From Brooklawnia propionicigenes (lineage in GTDB: Bacteria; Actinomycetota; Actinomycetes; Propionibacteriales; Propionibacteriaceae): a stretch of DNA of 64,000 nt. Shown piece by piece: positions 33,545 through 42,733 of the stretch. The translations under genes were made by a program, and so were the position numbers. The stretch spans positions 630,939-694,938 of the forward strand of contig NZ_AP028056.1 of assembly GCF_030297015.1 (NCBI RefSeq), written 5' to 3'. Positions within the stretch are counted from its first letter, which is position 1. Each line of letters begins with the position of its first letter. Under the pieces are notes generated by a model. That model saw only the letters and a list, made by a program, of their open reading frames with translations, searched no databases and had not been told where the DNA came from.

Positions 33545-34879
33545 TCACAGCTTCGGCAGCAGCGTCCTCAGTTCCCAGGGAGTGACCTCGCGGCGGTAGG
33601 AGTCGAATTCGGCCCGCTTGTTGCGCAAGAAGAAGTCGAAGACGTGTTCGCCGAGGGTCTCGGCGACCAGTTCGCTGGACTCCATGAGCTCGACAGCACC
33701 CTCCAGATTGCGTGGCAGAGAGGCGATGCCCAGCGCAGCGTGCTCACGCTCGGAGAGCGACCAGACATCGTCCTCGGCCTCGCGTGGCAGCGGCAACTCC
33801 TTCTCGATTCCGTCCAGACCGGCGTTCAGCAGCAGCGCGTAGGCGAGATAGGGATTGCAGGCCGAGTCCATGGCCCGGTACTCGACACGGGCGGAGCTGG
33901 CCTTGTCGGGCTTGAACAGCGGGACCCGGACCAGCGCCGACCGGTTGTTGCGTCCCCAGCACACATAGCTGGGAGCCTCACCGCCCCAGGCGAGCCGCTT
34001 GTAGGAGTTCACCCACTGATTGGTCACCGCGGTGATCTCGGCCGCGTGCGCCAGCAGTCCGGCGATGAAGTGCTTGCCGATCTTGCTCATCCGGAGTTCG
34101 TCGGTGGCGTCGTAGAAGGCGTTCTGGTCGCCTTCGAACAGGCTCATATGGGTGTGCATGCCCGAACCCGCATGGTCGGTGAACGGCTTCGGCATGAAGG
34201 ACGCCCGGATGCCCTGGGCGATGGCGACCTCTTTCAGCACCACCTTGAAGGTCATGATGTTGTCGGCCATCGCCAGCGCGTCCGCGTACCGCAGATCGAT
34301 TTCGTGCTGACCGGGGGCCGCCTCGTGATGGCTGAACTCGACCGAGATACCCATCTGCTCGAGGATGTTGATGGCATCGCGACGGAAGTCGGTGCCCTCG
34401 TCCATGGTGTTGTGGTCGAAGTAGCCGCCGGTGTCCAAAGCGATCGGCTCGACACCGGGCTGCAGCGGGGTGCGGAGCAGGAAGAACTCAATCTCGGGGT
34501 GGGTGTAGAACGTGAAGCCCATGTCGGCGGCGCGCTTGAGCGCGCGCTTGAGGACGTGCCGAGGATCGGCCATCGCCGGGGATCCGTCGGGCATCGAGAT
34601 GTCGCAGAACATCCGGGCAGTACCCGCCTGGGTGCGCCACGGCAGCAACTGGAAGGTTCCCGGGTCGGGATGGGCGATCATGTCCGCTTCGTAGATGCGG
34701 GCATAGCCCTCGATCGCCGAGCCGTCGAAGCCGATGCCTTCCACCAAGGCGCCTTCGAGTTCGGCAGGGGCGATGGCGACTGACTTGAGGTAACCGAGCA
34801 CGTCGGTGAACCAGAGGCGGATGAACTTGACGTTGCGCTCCTCGACAGCGCGCAGAACGAACTCGGTCTGACGATCCAT
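33545..34879 (-). CDS. glnA2: glutamine synthetase, GlnA2 type
   Basis: A 444-residue type I glutamine synthetase of the short class. It has GFDGSAIEGYARI near residue 48, the HPEIEFFLL metal site near 128, FSHHEAAPGQHEIDLRY near 178, SGMHTHMSLF near 238 and WGRNNRSALVRVP near 308. At the place of the adenylylation tyrosine it reads EDDVWSLSEREH near 378, so the target tyrosine is missing and GlnE should not regulate it. GlnA2 proteins in mycobacteria and streptomycetes have been linked to D-glutamine, polyamine or auxiliary glutamine metabolism; which applies here is unknown. Confidence 0.93.
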   Translation of the reverse strand: MDRQTEFVLRAVEERNVKFIRLWFTDVLGYLKSVAIAPAELEGALVEGIGFDGSAIEGYARIYEADMIAHPDPGTFQLLPWRTQAGTARMFCDISMPDGSPAMADPRHVLKRALKRAADMGFTFYTHPEIEFFLLRTPLQPGVEPIALDTGGYFDHNTMDEGTDFRRDAINILEQMGISVEFSHHEAAPGQHEIDLRYADALAMADNIMTFKVVLKEVAIAQGIRASFMPKPFTDHAGSGMHTHMSLFEGDQNAFYDATDELRMSKIGKHFIAGLLAHAAEITAVTNQWVNSYKRLAWGGEAPSYVCWGRNNRSALVRVPLFKPDKASSARVEYRAMDSACNPYLAYALLLNAGLDGIEKELPLPREAEDDVWSLSEREHAALGIASLPRNLEGAVELMESSELVAETLGEHVFDFFLRNKRAEFDSYRREVTPWELRTLLPKL

Positions 34880-34982
34880 AGCCTTAAGTCTGCCAGCATC
34901 CGTGCCAGATCGCGCGAGGAGCCGACTGGAGACGGCAACACGATCGTGCGGTTGTCACGACAATCACGTTCCGAGATCCACA

Positions 34983-34988
34983 TAGACT
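34983..34988 (+). promoter_or_regulatory. -10 hexamer TAGACT, leaderless-type
   Basis: The hexamer ends 7 nt before the ATG of the DUF2510 gene, and no Shine-Dalgarno is seen. Confidence 0.5.
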
Positions 34989-34995
34989 GCATGGC

Positions 34996-35868
34996 ATGTC
35001 TATGCCTGGTTGGTACCCCGATCCCGCTGGCGGTCAGGGCCGCTTCCGCTACTGGAACGGCTCGGCTTGGTCCAACGAGACGACGGCCAATCCTTCCGAC
35101 CCGGCTCCGAGCACCGGCGGGGGCGGCGGACGCTCCTCGGGTCGTGACCGGACATTCCTGATCATCGGCGCAATCGCGGTGGTCACGGTGCTGATCATCG
35201 CCTGGTTCGTCTTCGGCAACCGGACCGGCGGATTCGGGGGCAACGTGCCGGAGGACACCAACTCGTCCACCCCGACGGTCAGTGGCTGGGATGAGACCTC
35301 ATCGCCGACACCGCCGCCAACCACGGCCGCGAGCACCATCGACTGCCCGATCACGGCGAACAAGGACCAGACCAGGCAGAGCAATGACGGCCGGCTGCGC
35401 GGGGGCGGCATCTCGGTGCAACGAATCGCCGGGTGGGACGACTACTCCATGTATCTGCAGTGGGTCTCCGATCTGCATACCCAGGAAGATTTCGTGCGCA
35501 CCGGCTGGATGAGCAATGTCGCAGTCGGTCAATTGAATTACGAGGATGGCTTCGACAGCCCTCAGATCTCTGCCCGGCAATCGATGGAATGCTACGCATC
35601 GTCGGGCTACTACCTGAACTTCACCGAACGAATCGACCTAGTCGACGAAGCGACGACCATCAGCGGACACTCCGCCTGGCATATGCGCTCCGAGGTACGT
35701 ATCGCATCACCGGATATGCCCGAGATCGAGGGCGATGTGGTCGACATCTATGTCGTGGACATCGGCCAGGCCAACCGGATGGGCATTTTCTTCTCCTCGG
35801 TGACCATCGGTGACGATGCCCGCCAGCGACTCGTGGACGACTGCATCGCCTCGCTCAGGGTCGACTGA
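34996..35868 (+). CDS. DUF2510 domain membrane protein
   Basis: A 290-residue protein. Residues 4-36 (GWYPDPAGGQGRFRYWNGSAW) form a DUF2510 domain, a short cytoplasmic Trp/Tyr-rich motif of actinobacteria. A Gly/Ser linker, one membrane helix (about 54-73) and a Thr/Pro-rich linker follow. The outer domain (from about 115) has three cysteines and no family I recognise; its last part, DDARQRLVDDCIASLRVD, recalls lipoprotein-like solute-binding folds. Function unknown. Confidence 0.75.
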   Translation: MSMPGWYPDPAGGQGRFRYWNGSAWSNETTANPSDPAPSTGGGGGRSSGRDRTFLIIGAIAVVTVLIIAWFVFGNRTGGFGGNVPEDTNSSTPTVSGWDETSSPTPPPTTAASTIDCPITANKDQTRQSNDGRLRGGGISVQRIAGWDDYSMYLQWVSDLHTQEDFVRTGWMSNVAVGQLNYEDGFDSPQISARQSMECYASSGYYLNFTERIDLVDEATTISGHSAWHMRSEVRIASPDMPEIEGDVVDIYVVDIGQANRMGIFFSSVTIGDDARQRLVDDCIASLRVD

Positions 35869-35890
35869 GCCGGGTAGTTACCGGGGCGCC

Positions 35891-35896
35891 TAGAAT
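35891..35896 (+). promoter_or_regulatory. -10 hexamer TAGAAT, leaderless-type
   Basis: The hexamer ends 7 nt before the GTG start of map. No Shine-Dalgarno lies between them. Confidence 0.55.
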
Positions 35897-35903
35897 CGGC
35901 TAG

Positions 35904-36806
35904 GTGAGTCAACCAATCAGACCGTACCCGATCAGCCCGATGCGTCACGTTCCTGCCAGCGTGCCGAAACCCCCGTATGCCGGGGTGATGGCGGCTGAGC
36001 AGTACCACGGTTCTCACGTGCAGACCCCGGAGGTCATCGAAGCGATGCGGCTCGCCGGCCGGATCGCCGCCGATTCGATCCTGGTCGCCGCCGCGGAGAT
36101 CCGTCCCGGGGTGACCACTGATCATCTGGATGCGGTCGCCCATGAGTACCTGTGCGACCACGGCGCCTACCCGGCGTCCCTGAACTACCGCGGATATCCG
36201 AAGAGCATCTGCACTTCGGTCAACGAGGTCATCTGCCACGGCATCCCGGACGGCCGGCCGCTCGAGGAGGGCGATCTGGTCAAGATCGACTCGACCTCTT
36301 ATATCAATGGCGTGCACGGCGACAACTGCGCAACATTCTTCGTGGGCGAGGTCTCCGACGAGGCCCGGCTGCTCACCGAACGCACCCGGGAGGCGATGTA
36401 CCGGGGCATCAAGGCGGTCAAGCCCGGGCGTCCGCTGTCGGTGATCGGCCGAGTCATTCAGGCCTACGCCAAGCGTTTCGGGTACGGAGTGGTGCGCGAG
36501 TACACCGGTCATGGTGTGCACACCGCATTTCATTCGGGGCTGATCGTGCTGCACTACGACGAGCCGATGCTGAACACGATCATGGAGCCCGGGATGACCT
36601 TCACGATCGAGCCGATGCTAACACTGGGCAGCGCCCGCACCAAGCAGTGGGACGACGGCTGGACCGTGGTGACTCAGGACGGCTCCTGGTGCGCACAGTT
36701 CGAGCAGACCCTGGTGGTCACCGACACCGGCACGGAGATCCTCACCGTGCCGAGCAGCGGCGAGCTGATCCTCGGCGGCAAGGTTCCGCAGAGCGTCACC
36801 AACTGA
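35904..36806 (+). CDS. map: type I methionine aminopeptidase
   Basis: A 300-residue MetAP that removes the first methionine from new proteins. Both metal aspartates ([16 protein letters not shown] near residue 130), the metal histidine ([11 protein letters not shown] near 198), the two glutamates (FTIEPM near 234 and QFEQT near 268), and [16 protein letters not shown] near 102 are present. An N-terminal extension of about 40 residues carries Pro-rich sequence ([11 protein letters not shown]), as in the long MapB form of mycobacteria, where it may touch the ribosome. GTG start, probably leaderless. Confidence 0.95.
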   Translation: MSQPIRPYPISPMRHVPASVPKPPYAGVMAAEQYHGSHVQTPEVIEAMRLAGRIAADSILVAAAEIRPGVTTDHLDAVAHEYLCDHGAYPASLNYRGYPKSICTSVNEVICHGIPDGRPLEEGDLVKIDSTSYINGVHGDNCATFFVGEVSDEARLLTERTREAMYRGIKAVKPGRPLSVIGRVIQAYAKRFGYGVVREYTGHGVHTAFHSGLIVLHYDEPMLNTIMEPGMTFTIEPMLTLGSARTKQWDDGWTVVTQDGSWCAQFEQTLVVTDTGTEILTVPSSGELILGGKVPQSVTN

Positions 36807-36830
36807 TTCCGAGCACCCCGGGCGATCGAG

Positions 36831-37640
36831 ATGAGCCCCCAGCGGCCACCACGCCGTCGGCGCCGCCGATGGCTGGTGGCCGTTGCTGTTGTGCTGGTGC
36901 TGCTGGCCAATCTGGCATTCAACCCGTGGTTTGCCCGCTGGCGATCGCTGGCGCTGATGGCTGGCTACGACCAGGTCTACGAGCGCGATTCGGTGCCTCA
37001 CGATGCCGGGGTCCGAGCCGAGATGCCGCTGGCCGGCACCGGCCTGTATCCCCGGATGATCACCTTCAACGCGGATTCGGCAATGTCTGCCTGGCTGGGC
37101 TCCGACGTGCGGTTCACGGTCGATTTCACCTTCGCCGATTTCGAACCGTGGCGCGGATACAGCGCGATCTTCGATCCGGACGATCCGTTGCACGGCGCCT
37201 ATGTCGGCGCCTATTACGTGCAGGGTCTGGGGCGGGAGCTGACCGATGCCGAGGTCACGCGGGTCGCGGAGTTCGATCAGCGCGGGTTTGCGCTGCCCGC
37301 GCTGGGCCTGGGTTTTGCCGAGAGCCAGTTCGATGTACTGAGCTCGGACGCCGCGTCGGTGTCGTTCGCCGGCCGTGATTGGACGAGCTACCAGGCAGCG
37401 GTGTTGACGAACTGCCCCGAGCACACCCCCGACGGGTTCTTGGCCTCGTATCTGCAGTTCGGGACACCCCCGGCCACCGACCAGCAGTATCCGGCCTGTC
37501 GGATGGCTGCGCAGATCGATGTCACCTATCTGCCCGCCGAAGACCTGACGATCGGGCTGTATGTGATGACGACCAGCGAGCAAGAGACGGCCGCGCTACG
37601 TGATCAGGTGAGTTTGCGGACCGAGATCATTCAGCACTGA
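36831..37640 (+). CDS. hypothetical membrane-anchored protein
   Basis: A 269-residue protein not matched to any family I know. A run of arginines (residues 6-13) precedes one hydrophobic segment (14-30), so it is either an anchored or a secreted protein with most of its mass outside. Two cysteines near 200 and 222 could pair. Sequence such as FADFEPWRGYSAIFDPDDPLHGAYVGAYY is acidic and aromatic. It starts 24 bp after map. Its last 14 bp overlap the 3' end of the convergent TIGR01906 gene, an unusual end-to-end overlap. Confidence 0.65.
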   Translation: MSPQRPPRRRRRRWLVAVAVVLVLLANLAFNPWFARWRSLALMAGYDQVYERDSVPHDAGVRAEMPLAGTGLYPRMITFNADSAMSAWLGSDVRFTVDFTFADFEPWRGYSAIFDPDDPLHGAYVGAYYVQGLGRELTDAEVTRVAEFDQRGFALPALGLGFAESQFDVLSSDAASVSFAGRDWTSYQAAVLTNCPEHTPDGFLASYLQFGTPPATDQQYPACRMAAQIDVTYLPAEDLTIGLYVMTTSEQETAALRDQVSLRTEIIQH

Positions 37641-38277
37641 GCCGGGCCCGCGCCGCGCGGCGGCCGGCCCATCGTCCCCAGATGATCACGGCGACGCTGA
37701 GCACGATCATGAGCACCAGAATCGCGAACGCGTTGCGCATGAACAGTGATTCCGGCAGGTAATTGATGATGGGGTCGGTGCGCGGGTCGAAAATCCACAG
37801 ATCGTTGTCGAAGAACAGTTCGTGAAAGACCACGAACGACCGGTCGAAATTGATCATCAGAGGAATCGCTATCAGCAGCGGCGAGGCCAGCGTGATGATG
37901 CCGCCGGCGATCAAGAACCCGGACGAACGATGCCTGCGCCACAGCCAGATGCCCAGGACCAGCGCGATGACAAGGCAGATCAGCCCCGCCTGCACGAAGA
38001 CCTGGAAGAGGTCTTTGGCATCGGCGAAGTGCTGGCGTCCGGAATCGGACATCGGCAAGGTGTCGAGCCGGAGTTCGCTCACCCAGGGGAAGAGGCTGTA
38101 GTGCACCACCCGGTCGTAGTTGGCCTGCATCTGGGCCGCAGTGAGGTCGTAGTTGTTGACCAGGCCCGCCGAGAACCAGGGATAGGTAAACGTCGCGGCG
38201 AGGACTGCGGTCACCGAATTGCCCAAGATGGCTCCCGCAACGGCCACCGATGCCAGCACGCTGGCTGCTCGTTTCAT
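37627..38277 (-). CDS. TIGR01906 family (DUF1461) integral membrane protein
   Basis: A 216-residue protein with four membrane segments (about 7-28, 92-110, 120-140, 180-200). The first outer loop has the family pattern NYDRVVHYSLFPW, and HELFFDNDLWIFDPRTDPIINYLPESLF lies near 152. Lactobacillales and actinobacteria have this family, and its function is not known. TAGTCT (38285-38290) ends 7 nt before the ATG and there is no Shine-Dalgarno, so it is probably leaderless. Confidence 0.85.
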   Translation of the reverse strand: MKRAASVLASVAVAGAILGNSVTAVLAATFTYPWFSAGLVNNYDLTAAQMQANYDRVVHYSLFPWVSELRLDTLPMSDSGRQHFADAKDLFQVFVQAGLICLVIALVLGIWLWRRHRSSGFLIAGGIITLASPLLIAIPLMINFDRSFVVFHELFFDNDLWIFDPRTDPIINYLPESLFMRNAFAILVLMIVLSVAVIIWGRWAGRRAARARLSAE

Positions 38278-38284
38278 GGAGGCG

Positions 38285-38290
38285 AGACTA
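38285..38290 (-). promoter_or_regulatory. -10 hexamer TAGTCT, leaderless-type
   Basis: The hexamer lies 7 nt upstream of the TIGR01906 start on the minus strand. CAGGCT at 38315-38320 lies at the same distance from the divergent YbaK gene on the plus strand. Confidence 0.5.
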
Positions 38291-38327
38291 GCGCGACTGC
38301 GTGAGTGGGCGTGGCAGGCTGGAATCC

Positions 38328-38879
38328 ATGCACAACCCTGTTTTCGGTCAACTCGATCCCTTGCCCGCCATTGAGCACCCGGAACTGCTGGCGCCTGCCA
38401 CGTTTCGCGCGGTGCAGCAGTACCTGCCCGAGGCGCTGGTGGCTCCGATTGATCCGGCCGTCAGCGACACCGAGGCGATGTGCGCCCGCTATGACGTGCC
38501 GTTGGGGATTTCGGCCAATGTCGTGTTGATCACGGGCAAGCGCTCCGGTGAGGTGCGTAAGGTGGCCTGCCAGGTGCTGGCGACCCACCGGGTGGACGTC
38601 AACCATTTCGTCAAGCAGGCCCTCGATGTGCGCAAGTGCTCGTTCGCTCCGATGGACGAGGCCGTCGAGGCGTCCGCCATGGCCTACGGCGGCATCACCC
38701 CGGTCGGGCTGCCGGAGGATTGGCCGGTCTGGGTCGATGGCGCGGTCGCCGACTGCGAGTGGATCTGCCTGGGCGCGGGGGTGCGCGAGGCCAAGCTGTT
38801 CATGCCCGGCGCGGACCTGCTGACGTTGCCCACCGCGGTGCGTCAAGATGGTCTGGCGCACCCGGTGCCGACCGCCTGA
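38328..38879 (+). CDS. YbaK/EbsC family aminoacyl-tRNA deacylase
   Basis: A 183-residue single-domain YbaK/ProX-like protein. Members hydrolyse wrongly charged Cys- or Ala-tRNA(Pro). Seen are VLITGKRSGEVRKVACQVLATHRVD near residue 65, the DVNHFVKQALDVRKCSFAP segment near 90 with the conserved lysine and serine region, and GGITPVGLP near 115. The ATG at 38328 is preferred to an in-frame GTG 27 bp upstream because the fold starts at HNPVFG and because a -10-like CAGGCT precedes it by 7 nt. Confidence 0.85.
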   Translation: MHNPVFGQLDPLPAIEHPELLAPATFRAVQQYLPEALVAPIDPAVSDTEAMCARYDVPLGISANVVLITGKRSGEVRKVACQVLATHRVDVNHFVKQALDVRKCSFAPMDEAVEASAMAYGGITPVGLPEDWPVWVDGAVADCEWICLGAGVREAKLFMPGADLLTLPTAVRQDGLAHPVPTA

Positions 38880-38982
38880 GGGGCTGATCAGAGACCGATC
38901 GAGGACGAACCGCGGGTCGGGATCTGGGGCGGCGATGGTCGACTAGGCTCCTGCCTGGGCATGCAATGAGGCAGGGGACGAC

Positions 38983-40266
38983 GTGAAGCTCGACGATTTG
39001 AAGACTCGGCTCTCCGGAGGAGAACTCGACACCGAGATCCGGCGGATCTATGCGGCCGACAGCGTGGAGATCGCATCGACGCGCGAGCGGTTGGCGGCGC
39101 TGATCGAGCGTTTCGCGGCCGATTTCGGCGAGGCGGACGCCGGGCTCTTCTCGGCCCCGGGACGCACCGAGATGGGCGGCAATCACACCGACCATCAGCG
39201 CGGCCATGTGCTGGCCGGATCGGTGAATCTCGACATGGTCGCCTGCGCGGCGCCGAACGGGTCCACCACCATCAGGATCATCTCGGACGGCTACCCCGCA
39301 CTTGAGCTGGATACGGCAGCCCTGGAGCCGGATCCCGCTGAGGTGGGCACGTCCGCGGCGCTGGTACGCGGGGTGTGCCGGGCCGTGACCGACCGCGGAT
39401 ATGCGGTAGGAGGGATCGATGCCTGCATCACCTCACAGGTGCCCGGCGGGTCGGGGCTGTCGTCCTCGGCAGCCTACGAGGTCCTTGTCGGCGTGATCGT
39501 CAACCACCTGTTCTGCAACGACGAACTCTCCCCCGTCGAGCTCGCCCAGATCGGGCAGTACGCGGAGAACACCTTCTTCGGCAAGCCATCCGGCCTGATG
39601 GATCAGATGGCCAGCTCACTCGGCGGGGTTGTGCATATCGACTTCGCCGACCCCGCGAATCCGCTCGTCGAGCCGATCGCGTTCGACATGGCCGCCTCCG
39701 GGCATGTGCTGTGCATCGTGGACTCCGGGGCCGACCATGCCGACCTGACCAGCGAATACGCTGCGATCACCGACGAGATGCGCGCGGTGTCCCAGCACTT
39801 CGGTAAGCAGTATCTGAGCGAGGTTCGCGAAGCCGACTTCTGGGCCGAGCTGCAGGCGGTGCGGGCGGCGACCGGTGACCGTGCGGTGCTGCGGGCCGCC
39901 CACTTCTTCGGCGACAATGCTCGCGTGCCCAAGCAGGCGGCAGCGCTAGTCGAGGGACGCTTCCCCGACTTCCTGGAGCTGGTCCGGGCCTCGGGTGTCT
40001 CGTCCGCGATGCAGCTGCAGAATCTGTTCAGCACCGCTGACCCGCATCAGCAGGCCGTCGGCGTGACGCTGGCGCTGGCCGACCACCTGCTGGCTGGACG
40101 CGGCGCGGTCCGCGTGCACGGCGGAGGGTTCGCCGGCACGATCCAGGCCTACGTGCCAGTTGATCGAGCCGAGGACTTCCGTGCCGGTATGGACGCCGTG
40201 CTCGGTGCGGGCAGCTGCGCGATCCTGCACATCCGCCCCGCCGGTGGCGTCGTCATCGCTGACTGA
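38983..40266 (+). CDS. galK: galactokinase
   Basis: A 427-residue GHMP kinase. The galactokinase signature GRTEMGGNHTDHQRG (near residue 60) is complete, and the ATP loop PGGSGLSSSAAYE lies near 150 and HGGGFAGTIQAYVP near 385. It phosphorylates galactose to start the Leloir pathway. No galT or galE is next to it, so the other Leloir genes must be elsewhere. GTG start at 38983. The N-terminus is about 35 residues longer than E. coli GalK. Confidence 0.93.
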   Translation: MKLDDLKTRLSGGELDTEIRRIYAADSVEIASTRERLAALIERFAADFGEADAGLFSAPGRTEMGGNHTDHQRGHVLAGSVNLDMVACAAPNGSTTIRIISDGYPALELDTAALEPDPAEVGTSAALVRGVCRAVTDRGYAVGGIDACITSQVPGGSGLSSSAAYEVLVGVIVNHLFCNDELSPVELAQIGQYAENTFFGKPSGLMDQMASSLGGVVHIDFADPANPLVEPIAFDMAASGHVLCIVDSGADHADLTSEYAAITDEMRAVSQHFGKQYLSEVREADFWAELQAVRAATGDRAVLRAAHFFGDNARVPKQAAALVEGRFPDFLELVRASGVSSAMQLQNLFSTADPHQQAVGVTLALADHLLAGRGAVRVHGGGFAGTIQAYVPVDRAEDFRAGMDAVLGAGSCAILHIRPAGGVVIAD

Positions 40267-40375
40267 GCAGGCCGCACTCAGTCCCGCTGCTTACGAACTC
40301 CACAACGGTTGCTAGTTTGTCCGATCTGGAGCAACCACCATTCGGGGGCCTGGTAGTCAAACCAGTGAAACTGAG

Positions 40376-40786
40376 GGACGAGCCGGCCTGTAAGCCGGGT
40401 TCTGTGCCCCATGGGGGCGGTGATCATCCATCTGCGACCGCCATTGCTGGCGGCCTTCCGCTGGGCCTTGCGACCCAGCCGTGCGACCTACCCGGAAGCT
40501 CGGGCGGGCAGCCCTCAGTTACTTCCGCAGACGCCCGCAGGCGTCCTCTTGGTCTTGCTCCAGGTGGGGTTTGCCGTGCCGCGACTGTCACCAATCGCGC
40601 GGTGGTCTCTTACACCGCCGTTTCACCCTTACCCGGACCGGGATCCCCGAGGGGAACGGTATCCGGGCGGTTTGTTTTCTGTGGCACTGTCCCGCGGGTC
40701 ACCCCGGGTGGGCGTTACCCACCACCTCGCCCTGTGGAGCCCGGACTTTCCTCAGCTTGCGCCGCGATCACCCAGCCGACTCGTCC
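40376..40786 (-). ncRNA. rnpB: RNase P RNA
   Basis: A bacterial type A RNase P RNA of about 411 nt on the minus strand. The 5' end GGACGAGTCGG pairs with the 3' end CCGGCTCGTCC to form P1 (one G-U pair). Conserved core elements read on the minus strand are GAGGAAAGTCCGGGCTCC (P4 5' strand and J), CCACAGAAAACA, and the 3' ACCCGGCTTACAGG. It is the catalytic RNA that matures tRNA 5' ends. It begins 12 bp after the stop of the ABC transporter gene on the same strand, so its promoter must lie inside that gene. Confidence 0.95.
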
Positions 40787-40797
40787 AATCGACCATT

Positions 40798-42624
40798 CTA
40801 TGCCGCGTTCACCCCAACCGCGTACCCGCCGTCCAGTTCGGCGTAGCGTCCACCGAGAGCCAGCAACTCCTCATGAGTGCCACGCTCGGCGATCCGTCCG
40901 TGGTCGAGCACCACGATCTGGTCAGCCTCACGGATCGTGCTGAGCCGGTGCGCGATGGTCAAGGTGGTGCGACCGCTGGCGAGGTGGTCGAGCGCCGCCT
41001 GCAGCTCGTGCTCGGTATTGGTGTCCAGGGCGCTGGTCGCCTCGTCCAAGATCAGCACGCGAGGGTTGCGTAGCAGCGTCCGGGCCACCGCGATACGTTG
41101 GCGCTCTCCCCCGCTGAACCGGTGACCGCGGGCGCCCACCACCGTGTCCAGCCCATCAGGAAGACTGCGCACCACGTCGGCGATCCGGGCGGCCTCGAGT
41201 GCGCCCCACAGCTCGGCCTGAGTGGCCTCCGGCTTGGCCAGCAGCAGATTCCCCCGCAGGCTGTCGTGCACCAGATAGGTCTCCTGGGTGACCACCCCGA
41301 CGATGGACGCCAAGGTGGTGGGATCGAAGTCGCGAAGGTCGATGCCGTCGATCGTGATGCGACCTTCGGTCGGATCGGCAAGTCGCGACAGCAGGGACGC
41401 AGCAGTCGACTTGCCCGACCCGGTCGAGCCGGCCAGGCCGACCGAACTGCCCGCGGGGATCGTCAGATCGATGTCGTCCAGGGCGGGCCGGTCGGCATCC
41501 GGGTAGACGTAGCTCACGTGTTCGTAGCGGATCTCCCCGCGCAGCCGATCCGGGTCCACTCGTACCGGATCGGCGGGCGCAGCAACCTGCGGCACCAGAT
41601 CCAGATACTGGAAGATCCGGCTGAGCAGGGCCATCGAGGCCACCCACTGGGCTCCGATATTGAGCAGCCCCATGATTGGGCGGAAGATCTGGGATTGCAG
41701 GGCAGTGAACGCCACCACCGTGCCGATCGTGAGACGACCGTCGACCGGCCCGAAACCCGCCGCCAAATAGATGATCGCCGGCAGCGCAGCGAAGATGATG
41801 CTCATCGTCGCCATCCGCCAGCGTCCGGCCAATTGGGAGCGCATGTCGAGATCGATCAGGGTGGCTGAGACAGCCGAGAACGACTCGGTCCGCCGATCGG
41901 CGATACCGAGGGTCTTCGACAACAGCGCACCACTGACGCTGAGTGATTCGTCCACCTCGTTGTGCAGCCGCGACATGGCCTGCTGCCGGGCCCGCGTGAG
42001 ATCGCGGCGTACCAGGGCGACCTTGCGGGTGCCCCAGATCGCGGGCGGCAGGATGATCAAAGAGATCAACGAGAGCCGCCAATCGAGGGCGACCATCGCG
42101 ATGGCCGTGGCGACCGCGGTGGTCAGATTGGACGCTACCGAGGTGGCGGTCGTGGTGAGCACAGACTGCAAGCCGGCCACATCGTTGACCAGTCGTGACT
42201 GAATCTCACCGGCGCGGGTGCGCTTGAAGAAGTCGATCGATTGACGCTGGATGTTCGCGAAGACATCGACACGCAGATTGTGCATGACGCGCTCGCCGAT
42301 GGCGCTCGCCAGCCAGGTCTGCCACACTCCACCGATCGCAGTGACCACCGCGATCCCGATCATCGCCGCCACCAGCACAACAAGCAGATGCGTGTCGCGG
42401 TTGGGTAGCGCATCGTCGATCACTGCGCGCAGCAGGAAGGGCTGCCCCATGCCGACGGCCGAGATCACGACGATGATGCCCAGCAGGAGCAGTAGTCGCC
42501 AGCGCTGAGGGGCGAACAACCGGGCGATCCGCTGCCAGCGCACCGGGGATTCCGCAAGCTGTGCCTTGTCGGCGGGATCGATGCGCTGCGGTCCGTAGGC
42601 GCTCATGCGACTCTGATCTGCCAT
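40798..42624 (-). CDS. ABC transporter, fused permease and ATP-binding protein
   Basis: A 608-residue half-size exporter. Six membrane helices (about 45-330) are followed by a nucleotide-binding domain with Walker A GSTGSGKST near 400, Q-loop VTQETYLV near 442, signature FSGGERQR near 508, Walker B VLILDEATSAL near 528 and the switch histidine AHRLS near 562. It works as a dimer, exporting a drug or lipid. A MarR-type regulator is divergent from it with an obvious palindrome between, the arrangement of a drug-induced exporter. Confidence 0.92.
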   Translation of the reverse strand: MADQSRMSAYGPQRIDPADKAQLAESPVRWQRIARLFAPQRWRLLLLLGIIVVISAVGMGQPFLLRAVIDDALPNRDTHLLVVLVAAMIGIAVVTAIGGVWQTWLASAIGERVMHNLRVDVFANIQRQSIDFFKRTRAGEIQSRLVNDVAGLQSVLTTTATSVASNLTTAVATAIAMVALDWRLSLISLIILPPAIWGTRKVALVRRDLTRARQQAMSRLHNEVDESLSVSGALLSKTLGIADRRTESFSAVSATLIDLDMRSQLAGRWRMATMSIIFAALPAIIYLAAGFGPVDGRLTIGTVVAFTALQSQIFRPIMGLLNIGAQWVASMALLSRIFQYLDLVPQVAAPADPVRVDPDRLRGEIRYEHVSYVYPDADRPALDDIDLTIPAGSSVGLAGSTGSGKSTAASLLSRLADPTEGRITIDGIDLRDFDPTTLASIVGVVTQETYLVHDSLRGNLLLAKPEATQAELWGALEAARIADVVRSLPDGLDTVVGARGHRFSGGERQRIAVARTLLRNPRVLILDEATSALDTNTEHELQAALDHLASGRTTLTIAHRLSTIREADQIVVLDHGRIAERGTHEELLALGGRYAELDGGYAVGVNAA

Positions 42625-42648
42625 GGAGAATCACCTTCATCCACGATA

Positions 42649-42683
42649 TGCTGAGGTAGAACAATTAAGAGGTTACCTCAGCA
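42649..42683. promoter_or_regulatory. nested inverted repeats, candidate MarR operator
   Basis: Perfect 10-bp arms TGCTGAGGTA (42649-42658) and TACCTCAGCA (42674-42683) are 15 bp apart. A second perfect palindrome, GAGGTTACCTC (42669-42679), overlaps the right arm. Both lie in the 109-bp gap between the ABC exporter and marR-type genes. Confidence 0.7.
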
Positions 42684-42733
42684 AAATAGCCGGAACAAGC
42701 CTCGACAGGCGACGCGGGTAGAAGGACAGTGCC

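Noticed and set aside
40411-41073. Plus-strand ORFs of up to 220 codons over 40317-41073
   Set aside because: They overlap the RNase P RNA gene and the end of the ABC transporter. The conserved RNA core on the minus strand explains the sequence.
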